DNA of 53,995 nucleotides from CAYJEO01 sp044432805 (GTDB taxonomy: Bacteria > Bacillota_I > Bacilli_A > RF39 > UBA660), in NCBI GenBank assembly GCA_044432805.1, contig JAWXUI010000005.1:1-53995 (forward strand), in the 5' to 3' direction. Position 1 is the stretch's first letter. Every line of letters begins with the position of its first letter. The notes below the pieces were generated by a model. It was given only the letters and a program-made list of their open reading frames with translations, was not told the origin of the DNA and searched no databases. Below are positions 25,377 through 34,187 of the stretch, one piece after another. The translations under genes were made by a program, and so were the position numbers.

Positions 25377-27182
25377 TTCAAATTGTGAATTATATAGATT
25401 TGCATAAAAACCATTTTTCTTAAGTAAGTCTTTATGATTACCAGTTTCTACAATATCACCATTATTCATAACTAATATTAAATCAGCATTTTTAATAGTT
25501 GATAGTCTATGAGCAATTATAAAACTAGTTCTATTTTCCATTAATTTATCCATTCCTTGTTGTATTAATATTTCTGTTCTTGTATCAACACTAGATGTAG
25601 CTTCATCCAAAATTAATATTTTTGGATCAGCTAATATTACTCTTGCAATAGTTAGTAATTGTTTTTGACCTAATGAAACATTATCTGATTCTTCATTTAT
25701 AATCATATCATAACCTTCTGGTAATGTTTTAATAAAATGGTGTACACATGCTGCTTTTGATGCATTTTTAACTTCTTCATCATTTGCATCTAATTTACCA
25801 TATTTAATATTATTTAAAACAGTATCTGAATACAACCAAGCGTCTTGTAAAACCATTCCAAATAAACTTCTTAACTCTTCTCTTTTAAATTTAGTTATAT
25901 CTTTTCCATCTATTAAAATAGAACCTCTATTTAAATCATAGAAACGCATTAATAACTTTACAATTGTTGTTTTTCCAGCTCCAGTTGGACCTACAATAGC
26001 TATTTTTTGTCCTTTTTTAACTGTAGCAGAAAAGTCATTGATTATTATTTTATTTTCGTTATAACCAAATACAACATCTTTAAACTCAACATCACCTTTT
26101 ATATTTTTTATTGAAAGTGCATCTTTTATATTTGGTGTTTCTTCTTCTTCATCTAAAAATTCAAATATACGTTCTGCTGCAGCCATAGTTGATTGTATCA
26201 TTGTGATTATTTGAGCAATTTGTGAGATTGATGAATTTAAACTTCTACTATATTGTGAGAACGTAATAATACTTCCCACTTCTAATTTATCTTTTATTAT
26301 TAATAAACTACCTAATAAGCAAATAACAACATAACCTAAATTACCAATAAATTGCATTAAAGGTTGCATGGCAGTTGAAATAACTTGGCTTTTCCAACCA
26401 CTTTTATATAATTTATTATTTACTTCATTAAATTGATCTAGTGATTTTTCTTCACCATTAAATACTTTTACAATATTATGTCCACCATATATTTCTTCAA
26501 CGATACCATTAATTTCACCTAAATTTTGTTGTTGTTGTAAGAAATATTTTTGAGATTTTTTAACTATTAAACCCATTCCAAATATTGATATTGGAAGTAT
26601 TAATAAAGTTACTAAAGACATTGTTATATCAATTGAAAACATCATTATTAATATACCAATAATAGTCGCAACAGATGTGATTGATGATGATACAGCTTGC
26701 GATAAATTTTGGCTTAATGTATCAACATCATTTGTTATTTTTGATAATATTTCACCATGATTATATTTATCAAAGAAACTCATTGGGACTTTATTTAATT
26801 TAATTGAAATATTTTTTCTGAATTTATATGCTATATCATTAGTTATTGTATTTGATATTATGTTTACTATAAATGTTGAAATAGCACTTATTATATAAAT
26901 TCCTATTAATAATAATAATGTACTTTGAATAGAATCAAAATCTATTCCACCAGTATTTGTTATTTTACCAATTAAACCATTGTATAACTCAGTTACTACA
27001 TCTCCAGCCATACTTGGCCCTACTATAGAAAAAATAGTTGAAATAGTAGTAAAGAACAAAACAATAATAAACCATTTTTTATAATTTTTAAAATGACTAA
27101 TTAGAGTTTTAAATGTTCCTTTAAAATCTTTGGCAGATTCTATTTTTCCATTTGCCATTGGACCACCTGGACCTCTATTCAT
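25368..27182 (-). CDS. ABC exporter subunit with canonical catalytic Glu
   Basis: 604 residues: six membrane helices (about 35-330) and an ATPase domain with Walker A GPTGAGKTT, Q-loop MVLQDAWLY, signature VSLGQKQLLTIARV (an LSGGQ variant), and Walker B ILILDEATSSVD with a full catalytic Glu. The signature loop (SLGQK) is degenerate. It overlaps its partner by 8 bp (ATGAATAG). Together they form a heterodimeric exporter of the LmrCD/BmrCD type, probably for drugs, peptides or lipids. The N-terminal MNRGPGGPMANGK is a typical Gly/Pro-rich linker of this subfamily. Confidence 0.93.
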   Translation of the reverse strand: MNRGPGGPMANGKIESAKDFKGTFKTLISHFKNYKKWFIIVLFFTTISTIFSIVGPSMAGDVVTELYNGLIGKITNTGGIDFDSIQSTLLLLIGIYIISAISTFIVNIISNTITNDIAYKFRKNISIKLNKVPMSFFDKYNHGEILSKITNDVDTLSQNLSQAVSSSITSVATIIGILIMMFSIDITMSLVTLLILPISIFGMGLIVKKSQKYFLQQQQNLGEINGIVEEIYGGHNIVKVFNGEEKSLDQFNEVNNKLYKSGWKSQVISTAMQPLMQFIGNLGYVVICLLGSLLIIKDKLEVGSIITFSQYSRSLNSSISQIAQIITMIQSTMAAAERIFEFLDEEEETPNIKDALSIKNIKGDVEFKDVVFGYNENKIIINDFSATVKKGQKIAIVGPTGAGKTTIVKLLMRFYDLNRGSILIDGKDITKFKREELRSLFGMVLQDAWLYSDTVLNNIKYGKLDANDEEVKNASKAACVHHFIKTLPEGYDMIINEESDNVSLGQKQLLTIARVILADPKILILDEATSSVDTRTEILIQQGMDKLMENRTSFIIAHRLSTIKNADLILVMNNGDIVETGNHKDLLKKNGFYANLYNSQFEEV

Positions 27183-29382
27183 TGTCTAATTCCTCCTGAC
27201 TTAATTGTGATGATGCAATTTCTTTATACACTTTGCATGTTTTTAATAATTCTTTATGGGTTCCAATACCTTCAATTATTCCGTCATTTAATACGACTAT
27301 TTGATCGGCATTCATAATAGTTGAAACTCTTTGTGCAACAATTAGCATTATTTTATCTTTTGTAATTTTTCCTAATTCTTTTCTTAGGGTTGCATCAGTT
27401 TTAAAATCTAATGCTGAAAATGAATCATCAAAAATATAAATGTCTGGGTCGATAGCGATTGCTCTTGCTATTGATAATCTTTGTCTTTGACCACCAGATA
27501 CATTTGTACCACCTTGTGCTATATCAAAACTATATTGGTTTTCTAATTTTGAAACAAAATTATCTGCTTGCGCTATTTTTGAAGCTTCAACAACTGATTT
27601 ATTATTTAATGTATCATCACCATATTTTATATTTGATAAAACACTTCCTGAAAATAAAATTCCTTTTTGTGGTACATATCCAATTTTTTCTCTTAATTGT
27701 TTCATTTCTAAATCTAAAATGTTAATATCATTTATTTTAATACTACCTTTTGTTACATCGTAAAATCTTGGTATTAAATTTATTAATGTTGATTTACCAG
27801 AACCAGTAGATCCTATAAACGCTGTTGTCATTCCAGCAGATGTTTTAAAGTTTATATTTGTTATAACATCTTCTTGTGCTTCAGGATATCTAAATGATAC
27901 ATTATCAAATTCTAAAGTTTTTATTTTTGATTTTAATTTTTTTGTTTTTTCTTTATTTTTAATACTACTATCTGTGTTAATAACTTCTAATATTCTTTTT
28001 GCAGATACAGAAGCTCTTGGTAAAATAATAGAAATAATTGCTATCATTAAAAATGACATTATAATTTGCATAGCATATTGAATATATGCCATCATATCTC
28101 CAACTTGTATAGTTCCAGCATCAACACCTACTGAACCATACCAAAGAATTGCCACAGTAGTTAAATTCATTATTAATAACATTATTGGCATCATGCAAGA
28201 CATTGTTCTATTAATAAATAAATTTGTTTTTGTTAAATTTTTATTAGCTTCTTCAAAACGTTGTTCTTCATGTTTTTCATTACTAAATGCACGAATTACT
28301 GGGATTCCAGTTAATATTTCTCTAGATACTAAATTTAATTTATCAATTAATTTTTGTAATTTACTAAACTTAGGCATTACGAAAGTAAATAATAAAGTTA
28401 TTACAAACATTAAAGTACCAACTGCACCGATAATTATAAATAACATAGAACTATCAGATTGTGTACTTTTTATTATTCCTCCAATTGCTATAATTGGTGC
28501 ATAAAATACAACTCTAAACATCATTATGATAACTTGTTGAACTTGTTGAATATCATTTGTTGTTCTTGTAATCAATGATGCTGTTCCAAATTTTTTAACT
28601 TCTTTTTCTGAAAATTCTAATACATTTTTAAATACTTTTTCTCTTAGTGTTTTAGCTAGTTTAGCAGCCATTCTTGCTCCAACAAATAGTATCAACAATG
28701 CATCAGCCATTATCAATAAAGAAATACAAACCATTTTAGCTCCTGCTATTAAAATGTATTGTGTTTGTATTGAATCAATATCAATACCGATTTTTTCATA
28801 TTCTACTTGTACAGTTGAAATAGCAAGTTGTTCTAAAATTGATTCTGGATATTCATTTAACATCTCGGCTAAAGGAGTTACAATTTCACTTAACTGTTCT
28901 TCTGTTAAAATAGATAAAATTGTAAATATATTTTCACTGTTTACTTCCATATTTAAAGAAGTTGATAATGCTTCAAATATTCCATCTGTCATTTCACCTT
29001 CTGTTGCAAGTAAATAAGAAAGTATTCCAGTTTCATATATTACATCTCTTGCTTCTTCACTATAGTTTTCGTTTAATAGATAAATATCTTCTTCTAATAA
29101 TAAAGGATATTCTTCTAAATAGTCACCTAGAGAAGTTATAACGGTATAACTATCTAATAATAATTCATCTTTATCAGTAAGTAATAGCATTTTATCTAAT
29201 GTAGTATCTGATAATGTTTCATATACCCCATCTTGTATTCCTTTTTGTTGAATACCTACATTTACAATATCAGAAGTATATTCTGGTAGTGATAAATCTA
29301 AATAAGCTTGTGCGACTAAAAGAATTATAATTAATATAATCTTTGGAAAGTCATTTTTTAAATATTTTAATAATTTTAACAT
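27175..29382 (-). CDS. ABC exporter subunit with degenerate catalytic site
   Basis: 735 residues: after the first helix (15-33) it carries an extra extracytoplasmic domain of about 150 residues (50-200), then five helices and an ATPase domain. Walker A GSTGSGKST, signature VSGGQRQRLSIARA and Walker B IYIFDDSFSALD are visible; the usual catalytic Glu after Walker B is Asp (FDD). The partner supplies the intact Glu but a degenerate signature, so one of the two composite sites is consensus (partner Walker A/B with this signature) and the other is degenerate, the asymmetry known for heterodimeric exporters. It overlaps the TetR gene by 7 bp. Confidence 0.93.
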   Translation of the reverse strand: MLKLLKYLKNDFPKIILIIILLVAQAYLDLSLPEYTSDIVNVGIQQKGIQDGVYETLSDTTLDKMLLLTDKDELLLDSYTVITSLGDYLEEYPLLLEEDIYLLNENYSEEARDVIYETGILSYLLATEGEMTDGIFEALSTSLNMEVNSENIFTILSILTEEQLSEIVTPLAEMLNEYPESILEQLAISTVQVEYEKIGIDIDSIQTQYILIAGAKMVCISLLIMADALLILFVGARMAAKLAKTLREKVFKNVLEFSEKEVKKFGTASLITRTTNDIQQVQQVIIMMFRVVFYAPIIAIGGIIKSTQSDSSMLFIIIGAVGTLMFVITLLFTFVMPKFSKLQKLIDKLNLVSREILTGIPVIRAFSNEKHEEQRFEEANKNLTKTNLFINRTMSCMMPIMLLIMNLTTVAILWYGSVGVDAGTIQVGDMMAYIQYAMQIIMSFLMIAIISIILPRASVSAKRILEVINTDSSIKNKEKTKKLKSKIKTLEFDNVSFRYPEAQEDVITNINFKTSAGMTTAFIGSTGSGKSTLINLIPRFYDVTKGSIKINDINILDLEMKQLREKIGYVPQKGILFSGSVLSNIKYGDDTLNNKSVVEASKIAQADNFVSKLENQYSFDIAQGGTNVSGGQRQRLSIARAIAIDPDIYIFDDSFSALDFKTDATLRKELGKITKDKIMLIVAQRVSTIMNADQIVVLNDGIIEGIGTHKELLKTCKVYKEIASSQLSQEELDNE

Positions 29383-29969
29383 GTATATATTCCTTTCATA
29401 ACTAAGTTTAATTTATTTATATATTTATTTCTAACTAGTTCATAATCTACGCCTTTTTCAAAAATAAGCACTAAATGATGAAAAGTTATTATATTTAATA
29501 TACTAACTAAATCTTTTAAATCTTTTTCTTTTAAATTCAATTTTTTCATATCAATCAAACCTAAAATTTGATGTCTTACTTCTAATTTTTCTTTTTTTAT
29601 ACTATCATTCATCATTTGACCATTAATGTTTTTGATACCATTTTTTACAAATTCTTTATTTGGTGCATTAGATTGATAAATATAATCAAATATTTCTTTA
29701 TAAGTGATTAAAAGATCCCCTTTGTTTTTCTTTAATATAAAAATAAATTCCAAGGTTATCTTTTCTATTACATCTTTTAATAATTCCAAATATAATTCTT
29801 CAATATTATTAAAATATAAATAAAAAGTTCCACGTGGCATATTTATGTCTTTAATTATTCTATTTATACTTGCTTTTATAAGTTGATGTTCACTAAATTC
29901 TTTTATAGCGGCTTGTTTTATATTTTCTTGTTTTTCTATTGATAATTTATAAAATAACGGACTTGCCAT
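29376..29969 (-). CDS. TetR-family repressor of the ABC exporter
   Basis: 197 residues: N-terminal TetR_N helix-turn-helix (about 10-57), with AAIKEFSEHQLIKASINRII and MPRGTFYLYFNNIEELY, then a helical ligand domain. First gene of a repressor-ABC-ABC operon with overlaps at both junctions. AAGGAGGAT precedes the ATG. A 13-bp perfect palindrome overlaps the operon's -35 box (see separate entry), suggesting autorepression relieved by a transported compound. Confidence 0.92.
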   Translation of the reverse strand: MASPLFYKLSIEKQENIKQAAIKEFSEHQLIKASINRIIKDINMPRGTFYLYFNNIEELYLELLKDVIEKITLEFIFILKKNKGDLLITYKEIFDYIYQSNAPNKEFVKNGIKNINGQMMNDSIKKEKLEVRHQILGLIDMKKLNLKEKDLKDLVSILNIITFHHLVLIFEKGVDYELVRNKYINKLNLVMKGIYTC

Positions 29970-29995
29970 AAATATCCTCCTTAACCTTCTTATTC

Positions 29996-30024
29996 ATTAT
30001 ATTCAATTACTGACAAATTGTCAA
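29996..30024 (-). promoter_or_regulatory. Promoter with overlapping TetR operator
   Basis: On the minus strand TTGACA (30019-30024), 17 bases, TATAAT (29996-30001): perfect consensus. The palindrome TGACAAATTGTCA (30011-30023) covers most of the -35 and the spacer start. A dyad in this position would let bound TetR block RNA polymerase. Operator role is inferred. Confidence 0.75.
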
Positions 30025-30047
30025 TAAAATAATAAAAAAAATATTAT

Positions 30048-30644
30048 TTAAATATTTTCTTCTTTACATTCCATTATTTTAACTTTCTTTTTTAATAAAT
30101 CAAGACCTTCTTTTTTTAATGATTGTGCCATTTTCTTATTACTTACGACTTCGTATTGATGTATATACATTTTGGCTAATATATCTGAGTATGCACGTAA
30201 TAAATTAACTTGCATAGCCTCTTTTAAAGCTAAACCATCTTCTTCTGCTATCGAATAAACACCATTTGAAATATCATTATATTCACTTAATAATGATGAT
30301 AAATATGGAACTTCTTGATTTATTGGAATAAAAGAATTATTTACCTGATTAAAAAACCAACTATCCGTATATTGTTGTAACGAATTAACGATAACCATTC
30401 TCAGTTCATAACCACTTAAATTTAGTGATTTAGCATCACTTTTAAATCCTCTTTTGTCTTTGTGATAACTATAAAAATATAGTGCTTTATAAATATAATC
30501 TTTTGCTTTTTTTTCACCATATTCTTCACCATAAAATCTAGCCATTGAAGGACTACAACTAAAGGCTCCTTTTTCATAATGAGAATCTATTATATCTAAA
30601 GTTTCAAATAAATCATCTTTTAATTGAATACTATTTTTTTCCAT
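30048..30644 (-). CDS. Divergent member of an unknown paralogous family (gene 5 of the run)
   Basis: 198 residues, helical, no signal or membrane helix. It aligns with its upstream neighbours only through the core: SGYELRMVIVNSLQQYTDS (about 77-95) corresponds to TTPEIMQTLIFSLTKISQS of the next gene, and LLRAYSDILAKMYIH to LIQIYSRITAWQLKN. Otherwise it is unrelated, with an N-terminal extension HYEKGAFSCSPSMARFYGEE and an extra Glu/Lys-rich tail. Last gene of the five-gene run, 16 bp after its neighbour. No function can be assigned. Assigning it as a paralogue is my reading by eye, less certain than for the other genes. Confidence 0.6.
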   Translation of the reverse strand: MEKNSIQLKDDLFETLDIIDSHYEKGAFSCSPSMARFYGEEYGEKKAKDYIYKALYFYSYHKDKRGFKSDAKSLNLSGYELRMVIVNSLQQYTDSWFFNQVNNSFIPINQEVPYLSSLLSEYNDISNGVYSIAEEDGLALKEAMQVNLLRAYSDILAKMYIHQYEVVSNKKMAQSLKKEGLDLLKKKVKIMECKEENI

Positions 30645-30660
30645 TTTTATTTCTCCTTAA

Positions 30661-31260
30661 TTATATATAATAAGCGGTTTTTCCTGTTATTTTTTCAGTT
30701 AATTTTTCATTATATGCAAGTTGTTTTCTTTTTGCATTTCTTTCTTTTTTCTCTAATTCTTTTACAAATCTACGTTTAAAACTAATTTTATAAGTACTAA
30801 TAATACTTGCAGGTTCTTTTAGTTCAATGTTGTTTTTTAATTGCCAAGCAGTTATTCTAGAATATATTTGAATTAATCGTGTAACATGGAAAAAAGCTTT
30901 TTCTTTTTCACAATTCGCAAATGCTTCCAATTCAATAATTAACTCTGGAAATTGATCTTTTATTCCTATGATTTCTTTTCCCTCTTTTACAAATCTAGAT
31001 TGTGATATTTTTGTAAGCGAAAAAATCAATGTTTGCATTATTTCAGGTGTTGTATAGGACTCTGAAAAAGTGCATTGTGGTGGAAAGTATCCAGGAAATT
31101 CATCTCCTGATACTATCCTTTCAAAAATCATATTTGAAATTGTGTCCTCCACTTCATAAACGTGAATATCTGTTATTGTTACAAGTTTAAAACGTAACCC
31201 ATCTTCAACGGCTTTTTCTAAATATATTTTTGCAGCTTCTAATGTTTTTTCATCTTTCAT
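30661..31260 (-). CDS. Unknown paralogous family, gene 4 of the run
   Basis: 199 residues, closest to the adjacent gene (31274-31867): both open MKDEKxLxxAxxxL, share the core TTPEIMQTLIFSLTKISQS / TSAEILQTVIFALTKYAQS, then DQFPELIIELEAFANC / DKYPRLILELEAFANC, LIQIYSRITAWQLKN / LLKKYCQIFAWEMSE, and a C-terminal basic helix SFKRRFVKELEKKE / SLKRRFIEEMQRKE with AYNEKLTEKI / AYTEKLTQKI. Differences are concentrated between residues 20 and 80. Predicted cytoplasmic, alpha-helical. Spaced 13 bp from its neighbour and preceded by GGAGAAA. Function unknown. Confidence 0.75.
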   Translation of the reverse strand: MKDEKTLEAAKIYLEKAVEDGLRFKLVTITDIHVYEVEDTISNMIFERIVSGDEFPGYFPPQCTFSESYTTPEIMQTLIFSLTKISQSRFVKEGKEIIGIKDQFPELIIELEAFANCEKEKAFFHVTRLIQIYSRITAWQLKNNIELKEPASIISTYKISFKRRFVKELEKKERNAKRKQLAYNEKLTEKITGKTAYYI

Positions 31261-31273
31261 ATTTTTTCTCCTT

Positions 31274-31867
31274 TTATTCTATTACTATTTTTTGTGTCAA
31301 TTTTTCAGTATAAGCTAGTTGTTTTCTTTTAACTTGATTTTCTTTTCTTTGCATTTCTTCAATAAAACGACGTTTTAAACTAACTTTATATGTATCAGTA
31401 ATGCTTGTTGGTTCAGAAAATTTTAAACATTCTGACATTTCCCAAGCAAATATTTGACAATATTTTTTAAGTAAACCTATTGAAATAAATCCAGCGTCTT
31501 CACCTTTACAATTTGCAAACGCTTCTAGTTCAAGAATTAATCGAGGATATTTATCTTTTACTTCTTGAATCTCTCCATTTTCATCTACATAGCTAGACTG
31601 TGCATATTTTGTTAATGCAAAAATTACTGTTTGTAGTATTTCTGCTGAGGTATGTTTTACGATAAATGATTCTTGATGTAAATTTATTGAACCATAAAAA
31701 TCATATGAGTTATTTCTAATTACATTTTCAAACAATAAAGTTAAAATAAATTGTTCTAACTTTAATTGATTATATGCAGTACTATGTCTTGTTACATCAT
31801 CATGTGCTTTTTTAATAAATAATTTTAACTCTTGTCTTGCTTCTTTTAATTTTTTTTCATCCTTCAT
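31274..31867 (-). CDS. Unknown paralogous family, gene 3 of the run
   Basis: 197 residues; the closest relative of the gene at 30661-31260, with the same three blocks and charged C-terminal helix (KRRFIEEMQRKENQVKRKQ). The pair is probably a recent duplication, since spacing and starts match (MKDEK opening in both). Predicted soluble. Only 5 bp separate it from the preceding gene's stop, so translation is likely coupled. Its ribosome site (GGGGTAAT, directly overlapping the end of the previous gene) is weaker than usual. No enzyme motif, metal ligand set or HTH is seen. Confidence 0.75.
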   Translation of the reverse strand: MKDEKKLKEARQELKLFIKKAHDDVTRHSTAYNQLKLEQFILTLLFENVIRNNSYDFYGSINLHQESFIVKHTSAEILQTVIFALTKYAQSSYVDENGEIQEVKDKYPRLILELEAFANCKGEDAGFISIGLLKKYCQIFAWEMSECLKFSEPTSITDTYKVSLKRRFIEEMQRKENQVKRKQLAYTEKLTQKIVIE

Positions 31868-31872
31868 TTTTA

Positions 31873-32499
31873 TTACCCCTTTAATTTAATAACTTGCGCT
31901 ATTTTTCTTTCTGCATCAATATATTTTTTTTGTTTTAGCTTATATGTTTCTTTTGCTTCTTCTATTTGTTCTTCTGTAGCTGTATCTAGAGTAATAGATG
32001 CCATCATTTTTTCTAAAATAATACTTTCTGGATCATTTACAATTCTTAAATTGTTAAAATGCACTGAACCTACTATTTGTGAATAAATAGCTATTGCTTT
32101 ATCTAAAACACATTTTGTTTGTTCTTTAGTACTATAAGAAAATTCATACACACAACTAGTTAAACTTGATGAAAAAAGAACTAACGGAAAGAGTGGCTTA
32201 GATAATTCTGATTCATCACTGTCTTTATTAATTGCATAAGCTTTTGAATACGAAAGCAATGAATACATAATTATTTCTAAAAGTTCTCGTTTTGTATATT
32301 TTGAAACTGATGTAGAAGATAAATTTTCATCATAACCTTCATTAATTAATTTTTTTAATGAAAGAAATATTCCCATAATATAATTATATTCACTATCAAT
32401 CGGGAAATCTTCATAAGGAATTTTTATATTTTCAGCTACACTTGAAACACATTCCTCTAATTCTATTTTAGCCTTACTTAATTTAATTGGATCATTCAT
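31873..32499 (-). CDS. Unknown paralogous family, gene 2 of the run
   Basis: 208 residues; shares the core TKRELLEIIMYSLLSYSKA (compare TPAELLQILIYSLSKDSNS in the copy at 35113), PLFPLVLFSSSLTSC and AIAIYSQIVGSVHFN. The C-terminal part (QKKYIDAERKIAQVIKL) is a charged helix. It overlaps gene 1 by 8 bp (ATGAATGA). More divergent than genes 3 and 4. Predicted soluble and alpha-helical; no function assigned. Confidence 0.7.
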   Translation of the reverse strand: MNDPIKLSKAKIELEECVSSVAENIKIPYEDFPIDSEYNYIMGIFLSLKKLINEGYDENLSSTSVSKYTKRELLEIIMYSLLSYSKAYAINKDSDESELSKPLFPLVLFSSSLTSCVYEFSYSTKEQTKCVLDKAIAIYSQIVGSVHFNNLRIVNDPESIILEKMMASITLDTATEEQIEEAKETYKLKQKKYIDAERKIAQVIKLKG

Positions 32500-33037
32500 A
32501 AATCTCTTCTCCTTTTTTTAATGTTTTTTCTAATTTTTTTAATTCTGTTTTAATTTTCTTTTTTGTTATTAATTTTTTGCTTTTTTCTTTTGTAATATTA
32601 AAATTATTTCTTTTTATAATATGCAATTTATTATAATTTAAATATACACTTATTTTAACATATAAAGTAATACAATATAATATACTAAAGATTATTTCTT
32701 TACCATTACTATTTAAAAAATATTCAATTGTATCTTCTAATTCAGGGAAAATTTCATTTAAATATTTACCATCTTCTCTTATTAATGATTGGTTATATAT
32801 AGCAAGTGAGTGAATTATAATTTGTAATGTTTCAGATGGCTTATATTTTTTTAGTAATTTAACTAATTCTCCATCAGATTCATTTTGAAAAATGTATTTA
32901 TTTAAACTTTTCATAATTTGATTAGTTAAATCTTCAATATTAATTTTTTTGTTATCTTTTATTTGTTTATGAATATAATTTTTTATAATTAGTTCAAAGT
33001 CAGAAATTCCTGATTCTACTTTCAAATCATTTTTCAT
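32492..33037 (-). CDS. Unknown paralogous family, gene 1 of the run
   Basis: 181 residues; core KPSETLQIIIHSLAIYNQS, EIFPELEDTIEYFLNS, CITLYVKISVYLNYN, then a very basic C-terminal coil (KKLITKKKIKTELKKLEK). First gene after a consensus promoter, with GGGAGAC before its start. The basic tail could contact nucleic acid or the acidic face of a partner. It ends in TGA, overlapping the next start. The family is seen as four to six copies in this window; none resembles a protein I know. Confidence 0.7.
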   Translation of the reverse strand: MKNDLKVESGISDFELIIKNYIHKQIKDNKKINIEDLTNQIMKSLNKYIFQNESDGELVKLLKKYKPSETLQIIIHSLAIYNQSLIREDGKYLNEIFPELEDTIEYFLNSNGKEIIFSILYCITLYVKISVYLNYNKLHIIKRNNFNITKEKSKKLITKKKIKTELKKLEKTLKKGEEIYE

Positions 33038-33062
33038 AAAAGTCTCCCTTTTTTGTGAGGTT

Positions 33063-33091
33063 ATAGTACTACAAAAGGCTTAGTTTGTCAA
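33063..33091 (-). promoter_or_regulatory. Promoter of the five-gene paralogue run
   Basis: TTGACA (33086-33091), 17-base spacer, TACTAT (33063-33068) on the minus strand, 26 bp upstream of the first start codon. The single promoter and short gaps indicate one transcript. Confidence 0.65.
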
Positions 33092-33159
33092 ATTTAAGCA
33101 TTAAAAAAGACTTATTTAAATAAATCCTTTATTACCTTTTTCATTGTGCGAATTAAAAT

Positions 33160-34089
33160 TTACTTTGTTTTATTAGACTTTTCTTCTTTTTTAAAATAGT
33201 TCAATACATCAATTGTTTCAAATCCTGATTTATTATAAAAGTTAACTCTCCAATCATACGAATTAACGTAACAACTTGTAATTCCAAGGTCCTTACATCT
33301 ATTTATAATTGTGTGCATCATAGCTTTTCCTAACCCAGTTTTTTGATATTTGTTTCTAGTTGATACTGGTTCTATAAAAGCAGTCTTTAGTTCTAAATTA
33401 ACATAACAAAATGCATAAGAACATAATTCATCAGTGCTTCTAATAATAACTTCAAAACTGTCTTTAAAATAATTTGATTTTTTTCTACTATTATAGCTTT
33501 CTAAATTAGGTATATAATCTATTTCTTCAGCATCCGGATGGAATCCTAAATGGCAGACAATAGATTTTGCAGTGTCATCTAAAATTTCTTCTCCGTATGC
33601 AATATAAAATCCATCGGGTAATTCTACATTATAACTTCCTAATTGTGGATTTACAAAATTATCAAAATCATGTTCATTTTGCAATATATATGAATTATTA
33701 CTTAAAAAATTATTTTGGTTTGAAATTGACTCATGAGTTATTATTAATATGTCATCTGGATTTTCAAAATCAGGAGCAATTTTTTCTTCTAAAAATTTTA
33801 CCATATCGTCAAATAAATATTCATATCCTTTTGATGTGTAAGGATACATAGCTTCTCCATCAGGCAATAACACTGCGACTACATTACCATTTTCTTCCCA
33901 ATAATGAAGATAATTTTGTGAAGGGATTTTTCCATTTTCTTTTTCTAACCATACATCAATTCTAAATACCACATCTTCAAATCTTTCTGGTAACCAACAA
34001 TTTAAATTTTGATTTTTTTGATATTCTTGCATTAAAAACATTTTTATTTTATCAAAATCAATACCTTTTTTATACTTAACTATTTCCAT
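33160..34089 (-). CDS. GNAT-family N-acetyltransferase with N-terminal extension
   Basis: 309 residues; the C-terminal half (about 180-305) has the GNAT acetyl-CoA fold, with FIEPVSTRNKYQKTGLGKAM as the pyrophosphate-binding segment (Q/RxxGxG/A pattern: YQKTGLGKA) and NFYNKSGFE as the late motif. The N-terminal half (1-150), containing NCWLPERFEDVVFRIDVWLE and LYLHYWEENG-like sequence, may be a second degenerate GNAT-like or substrate domain. The start at 34089 (MEIVKYKKGID) is preferred because AGAGGTGA precedes it; a GTG nine bases earlier lies within that site. Substrate unknown. It is upstream of the paralogue run but has its own transcript. Confidence 0.8.
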   Translation of the reverse strand: MEIVKYKKGIDFDKIKMFLMQEYQKNQNLNCWLPERFEDVVFRIDVWLEKENGKIPSQNYLHYWEENGNVVAVLLPDGEAMYPYTSKGYEYLFDDMVKFLEEKIAPDFENPDDILIITHESISNQNNFLSNNSYILQNEHDFDNFVNPQLGSYNVELPDGFYIAYGEEILDDTAKSIVCHLGFHPDAEEIDYIPNLESYNSRKKSNYFKDSFEVIIRSTDELCSYAFCYVNLELKTAFIEPVSTRNKYQKTGLGKAMMHTIINRCKDLGITSCYVNSYDWRVNFYNKSGFETIDVLNYFKKEEKSNKTK

Positions 34090-34187
34090 TATTTTCACCT
34101 CTAATACAATTTTAACATAATTTTAATTATTATCAAAAAAAAAGAAAATTTTATCTTTTCTTGTTAATACTAATAAAGGTGATTTAA

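Noticed and set aside
27459..29017. Plus-strand frames within the large ABC exporter gene
   Set aside because: Antisense to conserved coding sequence and composed of Leu/Ile/Tyr runs expected from the complement.
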